In this document: positions 24,844 through 32,055 of the stretch, piece after piece
How the letters are laid out: every line of letters begins with the position of its first letter
Position numbering within the stretch: position 1 is the first letter of the stretch
Source: Chryseobacterium gleum
Lineage (GTDB): Bacteria > Bacteroidota > Bacteroidia > Flavobacteriales_D > Sanyastnellaceae
Reading direction: 5' to 3'
Assembly (NCBI GenBank): GCA_945878635.1
Contig: CAMCTV010000009.1
Location: 1 to 35,357 of the forward strand
DNA: 35,357 nucleotides
The notes under the pieces: model-generated
What the model was told of the DNA's origin: nothing
The model's database searches: none
The model's input: the letters and a program-made list of their open reading frames with translations, nothing else
Position numbers and translations under genes: made by a program

Positions 24844-25467
24844 TTATTTCGGAGATTTAGCATAGGGCAATTTACCCAGCAATTGTGCGACGTGATAGGT
24901 GTCCAACCCACTGCATGTGACGGATTGAGCAGCATTCAAATCAATAGAACCATCTTCCATCAAACAATCTTCAGGAGCCTCTAGGTATATGATTCGCCCA
25001 ATGATTATGGTGGTGTCATTTAATGCTATGTCTATTTTTTGCACCAATTCACAACCCAATTTTATTTTGCTCTCACTAACAAATGGCGCTTCAATCTCAT
25101 TGATGAATTGCGGTGTAAGGGCAACAGCTTCAAATTCACTAACTCCCGCTGGATACTTGGCACTGCATTGATGAGCCTTTTCGTAAAACTCAGGAAGCAC
25201 ATGATTCAATGTGTAGTACTTTGTGTTTAGAATATTTCCCAATGTGTTTTCTGCATTTTCTACAGGACGAATAACGATCCCGCAAAGCGCTGGATCAGCA
25301 CCGATATGAAAATAAGAACTAAAGGTGGCCAAGTTGTGATTCCCCTGAGGACTAATGGTGCCCAGGAGATGCAAACTTTTGTATCCACCAATTGAATTGA
25401 TTAAGTTGCCGCGATAACGGCGCTCCAAAGTGACTAAATCTTTTGCTGTCCAGCGCATATGATACAT
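24844..25467 (-). CDS. Flavin-reductase-like FMN-binding split-barrel protein
   Basis: A 207-aa protein of the DIM6/NTAB flavin reductase class. It shows the split-barrel start RRYRGNLINSIGGYKSLHLLGT, then NHNLATFSSYFHIGADPALCGIVIRP, ENTLGNILNTKYYTLNHV, and IIIGRIIYLEAPEDCL. Family members bind FMN and reduce or use it. The ATG at 25467 follows the CrtY-Blh stop by 9 nt, so it is co-translated with the retinal-forming fusion. CrtY needs reduced flavin for lycopene cyclisation in other bacteria, so supply of reduced flavin to the fused enzyme is a plausible role; that is inference. Start could be ATG 25458 as well. Confidence 0.75.
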   Translation of the reverse strand: MYHMRWTAKDLVTLERRYRGNLINSIGGYKSLHLLGTISPQGNHNLATFSSYFHIGADPALCGIVIRPVENAENTLGNILNTKYYTLNHVLPEFYEKAHQCSAKYPAGVSEFEAVALTPQFINEIEAPFVSESKIKLGCELVQKIDIALNDTTIIIGRIIYLEAPEDCLMEDGSIDLNAAQSVTCSGLDTYHVAQLLGKLPYAKSPK

Positions 25468-25476
25468 ATTCAAATC

Positions 25477-27489
25477 CTAGATCCTGGTAACTGCATTCCG
25501 ATTGTAAAAACGCAACATAGCCAAGACATGAGGAAAACTTAAACTGGATAAAAATATAAAAAAAACACTCCAGCCTACTTGATTGTTCATTGCATTCAAT
25601 GGCCAATAATACATATAAACCAATAAGAATATCCATGCGCCCAATTGAAAGACCAGAGATTGTTTCCACATTTGAAAATGGGTCAGCTTTAATCTTTGTC
25701 GCAAATGCCCCCAACCCAATGCACTATGTTGAAAGATAAAATAGAGTCCAAAAGCATAAATCAATGGAACCATTGCTGTTAAGCTCAACCAAATTAGGGT
25801 AATGAACATAGACCGCTGTTTGTGGTACCATGCCATCAAAAACCAAGGAATAAGGATAAAACCATTTGCATAAGGAATGGTTCCCGAATATCCCATAGCA
25901 GATAGAATTACTGAAGCCTCTCCTTGATGTGAACCTAGAATATAAAAGAGCAAAGTACCGCCCCACATCCAAGAAACAATGTTGGACATTCCCCACTCTA
26001 TTCCGTCCGTTTGACCAAAATGAATGGCTGAATAGATCAGGAAAATAAGCAACGCTAGCGTTGGGTGAAACATCCAGATTGTGGCCATCAAACCCATCAT
26101 TAGCAGGTAAAGTCCCAAGAAATTAAAGAACCTTTTGGTTCCAAAAACGCAAGACTCCACCAAGTGATCCAACGCTCCATGTGGAATTCCAATGGCAATA
26201 AGCCCCAACAATAGAATACCCAACGAAAAGAAATCAATCCAAATATTGTCTGGACTAAAAAAAGCAATTACCATCAAGTAAACAAAAATACCCAGTTGCC
26301 GATAGTACCTTCCACCCCAAACAAGCAGAGCCTTTAGAAATGGTCGCCAAGGCAATTGATAAAATATGTTTAACTCCTCTGTAAGAGTAGTTTTGTGCTC
26401 CAAAAATCGCATTACCATTGGCAAAGAAACTTTATGCAACAAAGCGTTAAATAAATCTTTTCCAAACTGTGGCCAGCGGGTCAACACAATGAGCAATAGC
26501 GCATCGTAAAATTCAAAACGACGATTGACTTTCCTTTTTGAAATAGACTTAAAAGACAACAACTCTTTATCTTGCTTTTCAATGTCATCAGCAATACGCA
26601 TGGCCTGATCACGCATCATCTTGAAAGCATAGCCAGTTGTGGGTTTTAACATTCCTGCTCTTGCGCCCAACAAGGTAACCCCTTTTCGATCACTGTGTGA
26701 CATGGCGCAATTGGTCATGGGTATTGCCGCCAATTCAGTTTCTTTGATTTCGTAATCCCCAAAATGTTTTTCAATGTATTCATGCAGGATAGGAAACGCA
26801 TCATCATCCGTCAGTGATTCCTTACCAAAACGGGTTAGCTCAACCAGGACATTGTGCGAATCAAATGGCAAAACATACATGAACTGGGTGTAGTCATTCT
26901 GTACAACATCAAAATCCATCCATCGAAACAAATCTGCATTTTCAATTGGTCGCTCCGTTTGAATAAACCACCCCACAAAACTCTGAAGCATAAAAACCTC
27001 TTGGTTCTTTGGCTCAAAATACTTGGGCGGGCGTGAATCAAAAATATGTTTGGCAAAATACTGTTCTCCGTTTGCGATGACATATTTCCCTTTGCTATTG
27101 GAGGCTACGATATCGGCGTGGTGCTGAATAATTCCTAATCGTTCACTCTGAATAATCTCTCTAGTAGCATCATACAAATCCAAACCTGAAATAAAATGGT
27201 ATCGAAAAGGATCCAAAGGCGCAGCCTCTCCTTTTGACAATTCCATTGTACTCCAAGATTTCTTGATCAAATGTCCTAGATCTTGAACAATACAATCTTT
27301 ATCATCAGCCCAAAAACAAAATGTGCGATCATTCTTGGTTTTTGCATCCCCATCCAAGATCAAAACTTTCTTACCAATGAACAGCTTGCGTTTATTCATC
27401 GCATGAATCAACAAAGCAGTAGAGGCTCCATTTCCTACAAAAATGTAATCATATGTTTCGCTCATACTGTTTTCATTTGATTGATTCAT
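25477..27489 (-). CDS. Lycopene beta-cyclase - Blh beta-carotene dioxygenase fusion
   Basis: One uninterrupted 670-aa frame with two enzymes. Residues about 10-385 are CrtY: FAD site YIFVGNGASTALLI, NDRTFCFW (53-60), FDSRPP (150-155), the QSFVGWFIQTERP block, MYVLPFDSHNVLVELT, and LLGARAGMLKPTTGYAFKMM. Residues about 395-665 are a Brp/Blh membrane enzyme: seven or so hydrophobic helices with GIPHGALDHL (H437, D441, H442), AIHFGQTD (H490), QHSALGWGHL (H588, H595) and FPHVLAML (H654). The chain could convert lycopene to beta-carotene and split it to two retinals. Separate crtY and blh genes are the norm. It lies between the rhodopsin gene and a flavin-reductase gene on the same strand. ATG 27465 is an alternative start. 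A strong hairpin precedes it. Confidence 0.88.
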   Translation of the reverse strand: MNQSNENSMSETYDYIFVGNGASTALLIHAMNKRKLFIGKKVLILDGDAKTKNDRTFCFWADDKDCIVQDLGHLIKKSWSTMELSKGEAAPLDPFRYHFISGLDLYDATREIIQSERLGIIQHHADIVASNSKGKYVIANGEQYFAKHIFDSRPPKYFEPKNQEVFMLQSFVGWFIQTERPIENADLFRWMDFDVVQNDYTQFMYVLPFDSHNVLVELTRFGKESLTDDDAFPILHEYIEKHFGDYEIKETELAAIPMTNCAMSHSDRKGVTLLGARAGMLKPTTGYAFKMMRDQAMRIADDIEKQDKELLSFKSISKRKVNRRFEFYDALLLIVLTRWPQFGKDLFNALLHKVSLPMVMRFLEHKTTLTEELNIFYQLPWRPFLKALLVWGGRYYRQLGIFVYLMVIAFFSPDNIWIDFFSLGILLLGLIAIGIPHGALDHLVESCVFGTKRFFNFLGLYLLMMGLMATIWMFHPTLALLIFLIYSAIHFGQTDGIEWGMSNIVSWMWGGTLLFYILGSHQGEASVILSAMGYSGTIPYANGFILIPWFLMAWYHKQRSMFITLIWLSLTAMVPLIYAFGLYFIFQHSALGWGHLRQRLKLTHFQMWKQSLVFQLGAWIFLLVYMYYWPLNAMNNQVGWSVFFIFLSSLSFPHVLAMLRFYNRNAVTRI

Positions 27490-27492
27490 GTT

Positions 27493-27536
27493 AAAAAAGA
27501 AAAGGGACGAAGGTTAAAAAAACACCTCGTCCCTTT
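27493..27536 (-). terminator. Intercistronic terminator hairpin behind rhodopsin
   Basis: AAAGGGACGAAGGT (27501-27514) and ACCTCGTCCCTTT (27524-27536) form a 13-bp stem with one bulged A. The minus strand continues with TTCTTTTTT at the 3' side. It is 3 nt from the fusion gene start, so read-through would be needed to reach it. Confidence 0.82.
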
Positions 27537-27560
27537 CCGATTGATTTGTTGTAAATGTGA

Positions 27561-28277
27561 TTAGTCTTCTGATCTAGAAAGACTGTAAATCACCAAACCG
27601 AAACCAATTTTATTGATGGCATCGGCGATGTTGTAAACGATATCCATGGCATGCAAAGCAGCTGCTTTGTCTTGAACCAATTTCATACCGAATAAACCTC
27701 CGTCGGTTCCTAGGATATATCCCAATGGATAAATTGCCCATCCAACCAACACGAACCAAGCAAGTATACGCGTAGCTTTTGCAACTTGTGGTCCTGCAGT
27801 TTGTGCCAATTTTGAAACCTCACCAAACCAAATTAGGTATGCGATGTAGAAGTATGCTGCTCCCGAGATTACTCCCCAAAGAACGCTTTGTGCTGGATCT
27901 AATACTTCTCCGATGTAACCAGTTACCAACATGACCAAAGACGCGAAGATCAACTTCCACAACAAAGAAACCTTTGCTCCAGCCTTTTTGGTAATCAAGT
28001 AAAATTCAACGCACATCAACGGAACAGTCAAAATCCAGTCCACATAACGGAAAAACGTTGGAGAATCGCCTGTCTCCAAATTGTAACCCCTCATGTAATA
28101 ATAGTGAACTGCTGCAATGAATGTAATCAAACCCGATACCAAGACGGAAGTTCTCCATTTTGGTGAGGTGTTGTTTAATTCAAAGAAGAAGAATACTGAT
28201 GCGGCCATCATGGCCATTGTTCCGATAAAGAACGTAAATGCAACATAGTTGTCGCTCGCAATTTTTAAATGCTCCAT
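27561..28277 (-). CDS. Green-tuned proton-pumping rhodopsin (proteorhodopsin-like)
   Basis: A 238-aa seven-helix membrane protein. Helix C reads RYVDWILTVPLMCVEFYL with D80, T84 and E91, the D-T-E motif of outward proton pumps (acceptor D, donor E). The spectral tuning site, eight residues after the acceptor, is M88, which goes with green absorption in bacteroidete pumps. H58 in helix B (AAVHYYY) fits the His that pairs with the acceptor in proteorhodopsin. The retinal lysine is K223 in NIADAINKIGFG, with D219 four residues before. Light would drive protons out and support ATP synthesis. Retinal is made by the fusion enzyme encoded just downstream. The leader has a CCAAAA repeat. Confidence 0.95.
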   Translation of the reverse strand: MEHLKIASDNYVAFTFFIGTMAMMAASVFFFFELNNTSPKWRTSVLVSGLITFIAAVHYYYMRGYNLETGDSPTFFRYVDWILTVPLMCVEFYLITKKAGAKVSLLWKLIFASLVMLVTGYIGEVLDPAQSVLWGVISGAAYFYIAYLIWFGEVSKLAQTAGPQVAKATRILAWFVLVGWAIYPLGYILGTDGGLFGMKLVQDKAAALHAMDIVYNIADAINKIGFGLVIYSLSRSED

Positions 28278-28278
28278 A

Positions 28279-28301
28279 GGTTTTGGTTTTGGTTTTGGTT
28301 G
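28279..28301 (-). repeat. (CCAAAA)n leader of the rhodopsin gene
   Basis: On the minus strand CAACCAAAACCAAAACC and one more unit run up to 2 nt before the rhodopsin ATG. Such an unstructured C/A leader in place of a Shine-Dalgarno site may favour strong initiation in Bacteroidota. Confidence 0.6.
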
Positions 28302-28352
28302 TTTCCTACTCTATTTAGGCTTTTCGGTTACGCCTTTTTATTAATATTACAT

Positions 28353-28380
28353 CAATAACAATTGATTATTGAACATGTTC
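28353..28380. promoter_or_regulatory. Palindromes upstream of rhodopsin
   Basis: GAACATGTTC (28371-28380) is a perfect 10-bp palindrome, touching an inverted repeat CAATAA...TTATTG (28353-28371). They lie about 75-100 bp before the rhodopsin ATG and may be operator sites. No clean TAnnTTTG box was found. Confidence 0.4.
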
Positions 28381-28392
28381 ACGGGATTAACA

Positions 28393-28420
28393 AAAAAAAG
28401 GACAATTTTCATTGCCCTTT
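28393..28420 (-). terminator. Terminator of the fasciclin gene
   Basis: On the minus strand AAAGGGCAAT, GAAA tetraloop, ATTGTCCTTT and further T residues. One G-T pair in a 10-bp stem. Confidence 0.85.
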
Positions 28421-28443
28421 CTTTTACCTAAACACCATTTCAA

Positions 28444-29574
28444 TTATTGCTTCGCAATGGTTGAAACATTGAAACCATTGTTGCCATGCAATGACAACAA
28501 GTACATTCCTTTGGAAAGATTGGAAAGATCCAATTGTGCATTACCGTTCAGATTACCAGACTCAATCACCTTACCAGAAAGATCAGTAAGTGAATACTTA
28601 GCTTGACCTGAGTATATAACATTGATCAAATCTTGTGTCGGATTTGGGAATACACTTACCTCAATACTGTTGTTATTAGATACAACAGTAGATGGAGGCA
28701 ACAATACAGCGTCAATGACGTGTGCCACACCGTTATAGGCCAAAACATCAGGAATAGTCACATTGGCGTTATTGATCATGACTCCATTGGTCAAAGAAAC
28801 CAAAACGGACTCTCCATTCAATGTAGTTACAGGACCTTCAACCAAATCAGTTGACAAAACCTCAGAACCAACAACGTGATAAGTTAAAACATCGGTCAAA
28901 TTAGGCAAAGCCAAAATCCCATTGATATCTGTTCCCAGGGCCGTGGCAAGATTGTCAAAAGCCTCGTTGGTAGGTGCAAAAACAGTGAAAGAAGCCAATG
29001 GATTGCTTAAAACAGGAACCAACTCCTCTTGTATCAATGCGGTGGTCAATGTGCTGAAACCATTATCAATTGCTAAATCGACTACAGTCTCCACTGGTAA
29101 AACAACACCATTCAAAACGTGAACAACTCCGTTGTCCGCAGCTACATCTGCCAAAGTCACTTGTGCTTGATTAACAAATACATTGCCTGAACCGGTTAAG
29201 GTCAATTTCAAAGTATTGGTTGTGCTCAACGGTTCAACAATGGCACCATTGGTTACCGCTGATGAAGGGACTGCCGTTCCAAGAACGTGATACAATAAAA
29301 TATCACTCAAAATATCCAAGGCCAACAAACCAGCAATATCGGTTTGCAAAGCACTAGCCAATTGTTCAAAAGCCTGATCGTCTGGAGCAAACACCGTTAA
29401 GTTGGCTGATGGATCTTGCAAAGCTGATGCTAAGCCTTCCTGTAGCAAGGCTGCCTCCAAATAATTGTGATTGGGACTGACTGCAATGACATCGTCAAAT
29501 ACATTGGTCTGGGCAATAGACTCGCTTGAAATTGAAACGATTAATGCTAGAGCAAAAAGTTTAATTATTTTCAT
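28444..29574 (-). CDS. Secreted fasciclin (FAS1) protein with T9SS sorting domain
   Basis: A 376-aa protein with a signal peptide (MKIIKLFALALIVSISSESIAQ). Two FAS1 domains follow at about 25-155 and 160-295; each has the pattern LTVFAPDDQAFEQLA or FTVFAPTNEAFDNLA, a L.YHVLG or LTYHVVG, and a final VVHVLNGVVLP or VAHVIDAVLLP. The C-terminal part (VSVFPNPTQDLINVIYSG and the GMYLLSL end) is a type A T9SS sorting domain, which directs export across the outer membrane and attachment to the surface. FAS1 proteins mediate adhesion. It is a separate transcript, with its own terminator, upstream of the rhodopsin gene on the same strand. Confidence 0.93.
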   Translation of the reverse strand: MKIIKLFALALIVSISSESIAQTNVFDDVIAVSPNHNYLEAALLQEGLASALQDPSANLTVFAPDDQAFEQLASALQTDIAGLLALDILSDILLYHVLGTAVPSSAVTNGAIVEPLSTTNTLKLTLTGSGNVFVNQAQVTLADVAADNGVVHVLNGVVLPVETVVDLAIDNGFSTLTTALIQEELVPVLSNPLASFTVFAPTNEAFDNLATALGTDINGILALPNLTDVLTYHVVGSEVLSTDLVEGPVTTLNGESVLVSLTNGVMINNANVTIPDVLAYNGVAHVIDAVLLPPSTVVSNNNSIEVSVFPNPTQDLINVIYSGQAKYSLTDLSGKVIESGNLNGNAQLDLSNLSKGMYLLSLHGNNGFNVSTIAKQ

Positions 29575-29678
29575 TTGTTTAATATTAGTTTTAAAACTTT
29601 AAACATCATGAGAATCACTTTGTTCACATATTAACAAATAAAAAATGACAATCATCACCTTTTGGCAAGGCGCAGAAC

Positions 29679-31058
29679 TCAATTCCAACCAGGAACACCA
29701 AAATCAATCATGCCCCTCTTCACCGATCCCATTTCATGGAAGATAGGCTCTCCATCTCTATATCTGTCCAGAGGCAATTGTTGCATCGATGTTTGAAACT
29801 TATCGTCTTTGCTGAAACAGAACAAAGCCACATCACTCCTTTCTAGTTCATTCCTACTTATACCTAGCTTTATCTCATCGATGAGCACTTGGCTATGCGT
29901 CTCAATTACAATTTTCCAATTGGCTTGATTCCCTGCTTCATCCAACATCATTCTCAACAATTTCCTTTGCCAAATGGAATGGAGGAACTTTTCTGGATTT
30001 TGAATGAAAATGACTTTCTCGGCTGAAAAGAACAATGAATCACTTTGGCGTTTTATTTTTTGAACTGCATCCGTCCACTCTTCAATCCAAGAACAAACAG
30101 ATTGAATACCTCTGCTGCACTTTTCCAAAGCCTCCTTTCGTCCTTGGTATTCCACAAATAGCTGCCTTCCCTGAAAAGTCCCATCCTCCAAAACTATTTT
30201 TTGCTGATCAATGAAAAATCCAAAATAATCTTGTGCCAATTGATTCTTTTTTTCAATTCTATTTTCCTCCCACTGCAACTTCCCCTTACCTACTAAAACA
30301 GGTGAATCAATTAAAAAAGTGATCATGGCTTGTTGGAAGTATAACAGAACTTTTTCCATTAAAAGTGCAATGGGTTCAAAGGCCGGATTGTTGGTGATGG
30401 ACAACCGCCGTCTAAAAAACATGGATTGAATATCTAAATAAAAGAAATGGAGATGACTGCCATTGTCTTCATAAAATTCGGGGCCATCTTCAATGTATTT
30501 TCTGAATAGATTTGAACACAACATACTGCCATCTTTCAATGGAATATCCATCTCTTGTTCCCATTCCTCCGCTGTGATCATGCCATATTCTTGGATGGCC
30601 TTGTACAAATAAATGGCTATTTGGCGCGTGTTAATTATACGCTCGTTAGGCCCCCAAATCAGCAGTGGCATTTGTCCGTCCTGAATAATAAATGTCTCCA
30701 CTTGCGCTGCCATCCACTCTTTATCTTTTCCAGAGCGCACCGATGATGAATCATTTATTTTGACCATTAAATTGGCCTTTCGATTGAGAAAAGAAATACT
30801 CCGTACGATGGTGGACTCTTTACTCAGATTGCCCTTGTGCGCCCAATTGCGCCAATCTTCTTGCGCATCGAAGTAAGTCAATGGTGGAAACTGTCTTCGT
30901 CGGAAATCTCTTACTGTATCATTGCGTTTGAACAATTGAATCAGTCCAGGAAGGATGGACTTTCCACTTCCATTGGGACCAACAAAAAGATTGACATCAC
31001 GTAAGGTAAAATCCACCGTTGTGCCAATGGATTTTAGGCTATTGATTTTAATATGCAT
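29679..31058 (-). CDS. AAA/ABC-like ATPase with degenerate Walker B (DUF3696-like)
   Basis: A 459-aa protein; ATG 31058 (MHIKINSLKSIG) is the proper start, because further upstream codons cross a repeat element. Walker A is GPNGSGKS at 27-34, after the usual VNLFVG strand. Near the C terminus the motif normally read as IEEPE or IEQPE and HLHP appears as IQNPEKFLHS at 352-361, so both acidic residues are gone, while the following VIETHSQVLID (386-396) is kept. Such ATPases, related to OLD and DUF3696 families, occur in defence operons and as stand-alone genes. With the Walker B changed, ATP may be bound but not hydrolysed. No nuclease or toxin partner gene is next to it on this strand; the divergent zinc-finger pair is the nearest neighbour. 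Confidence 0.72.
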   Translation of the reverse strand: MHIKINSLKSIGTTVDFTLRDVNLFVGPNGSGKSILPGLIQLFKRNDTVRDFRRRQFPPLTYFDAQEDWRNWAHKGNLSKESTIVRSISFLNRKANLMVKINDSSSVRSGKDKEWMAAQVETFIIQDGQMPLLIWGPNERIINTRQIAIYLYKAIQEYGMITAEEWEQEMDIPLKDGSMLCSNLFRKYIEDGPEFYEDNGSHLHFFYLDIQSMFFRRRLSITNNPAFEPIALLMEKVLLYFQQAMITFLIDSPVLVGKGKLQWEENRIEKKNQLAQDYFGFFIDQQKIVLEDGTFQGRQLFVEYQGRKEALEKCSRGIQSVCSWIEEWTDAVQKIKRQSDSLFFSAEKVIFIQNPEKFLHSIWQRKLLRMMLDEAGNQANWKIVIETHSQVLIDEIKLGISRNELERSDVALFCFSKDDKFQTSMQQLPLDRYRDGEPIFHEMGSVKRGMIDFGVPGWN

Positions 31059-31145
31059 ACTTCGGTTTTGTACAAATGGAAAACAGGTCATTGTAATGGA
31101 TTTACAATGGGGAAAAAAAATCGACCTAGGGAAAAGTTTCGAGCG

Positions 31146-31216
31146 CCAGCGATAGTAGCGGATATCCCGCAAGGGCGAGCGCAGCGAGCCCTGAGGAATA
31201 GCAGCGGATAGCGCGG
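31146..31216 (-). repeat. GCTATCCG hairpin repeat, copy 2
   Basis: Minus strand: CGCTATCCGCTGCTAT, a hairpin with arms AGGGC (31172-31176) and GCCCT (31188-31192), then ATATCCGCTACTATCG. The plus strand holds direct repeats ATAGTAGCGGATA (31152-31164) and ATAGCAGCGGATA (31198-31210). It is GC-rich in an AT-rich gap and resembles the element at 23560-23623. Confidence 0.65.
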
Positions 31217-31283
31217 TGACTTTTTGAAGGCGGAGCCGAAAAAAAGGCAGGCGAAAAAAAAAGAAAAATTTGGAATGATACAA

Positions 31284-31438
31284 TTTTTAGATTTTACTTT
31301 GCAGCATCATCCAGACGACAGCAATGTCACCAACCGAGCTTAACACGCCGCGGTGGTAAAAACGATGAGGACTAACCGTCAAAAAAGTGTTATTCCCCAG
31401 ATTTTCTGTTGTTCAGGATGTTGTAAAAAACAACAACC
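31284..31438 (+). other. Possible structured leader of the zinc-finger pair
   Basis: A GC-richer stretch at about 31305-31380 stands in AT-rich surroundings, and GTTGT, AAAAA, ACAAC forms a small hairpin just before the ATG at 31439. No TAnnTTTG box with a good partner was found. Could be a 5' leader RNA; evidence is weak. Confidence 0.3.
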
Positions 31439-32035
31439 ATGAAAAACAACATTATTTACCTTCCCCCTTTTTTCATCCATGAAGGGTTCCAACAAGCTGT
31501 TGATTTTACCGAGCATTTTGTGTTGGTCAAAGAGGGTGACGTGCGCCATATCTATTCATACACCGTCATTCTAGACGGAATACCCCATGTGGACGAGAAG
31601 CCAAATTTGGTTAAATCGTTCACAGACCAACAGCTGAGTGATTTTGATTTGAAAAGAAACTTTGTTTTGGAGTTCGCTTATCATCGCGGAGGCAGCGAAG
31701 ATTTTATATGGAGCAGTGTCGTATCGCGTGAAGAGTTCTTGGCCCTCATTGAAAAAAGGGAGTTTGAGGAATATGTTGTCAAGACTTATAATGAGCTATT
31801 TCCAGGAAGGTTGGTTCAGGAATTATTGGATAACAATGTAGATGTTACGGCAAGTAGATATGAAATAAACAAATGGTGGGCGGAATGTCCTCTGCCAACC
31901 AAAAGTAGCAAGCACAAGCATGGTTCATGGATTGATGCACAGCACAATGTATGGGAATGTAAGCTATGTAAAATCCAAGCTGACAATATTGCCCCATGGA
32001 GAGACAACAATCGATTAAAAGTCAACAATAAATAA
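31439..32035 (+). CDS. Unknown zinc-finger protein, first of a tandem pair
   Basis: A 198-aa cytoplasmic protein of no family known to me. The N-terminal half is mixed alpha/beta with HFVLVKEGDVRHIYSYTVIL and a helical middle (REEFLALIEKREFEEYVVKTYNELFPGRLVQEL). The C-terminal 50 residues hold a likely zinc site: C150 in AECPL, H159 or H161, then C174 and C177 in WECKLCKIQADNIAPW. This C, H, CxxC order recalls the CHC2 finger of DnaG primase, but the spacing differs. The next gene is a clear paralogue with the same start (FF-I-EG, FT-HFV-VK) and finger. The two are 20 nt apart and share direction. A nucleic-acid-related role is a guess. Confidence 0.7.
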   Translation: MKNNIIYLPPFFIHEGFQQAVDFTEHFVLVKEGDVRHIYSYTVILDGIPHVDEKPNLVKSFTDQQLSDFDLKRNFVLEFAYHRGGSEDFIWSSVVSREEFLALIEKREFEEYVVKTYNELFPGRLVQELLDNNVDVTASRYEINKWWAECPLPTKSSKHKHGSWIDAQHNVWECKLCKIQADNIAPWRDNNRLKVNNK

Positions 32036-32055
32036 TCACGCAAACCAAAAAACAA

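Noticed and set aside
27561-28277. A sodium or chloride pumping rhodopsin
   Set aside because: Helix C has D-T-E, not N-D-Q or N-T-Q, so a proton pump is the reading.
31059-31283. An N-terminal extension of the ATPase
   Set aside because: It would translate the repeat element and a poly-A/T tract; the conserved ATPase strand begins at ATG 31058.
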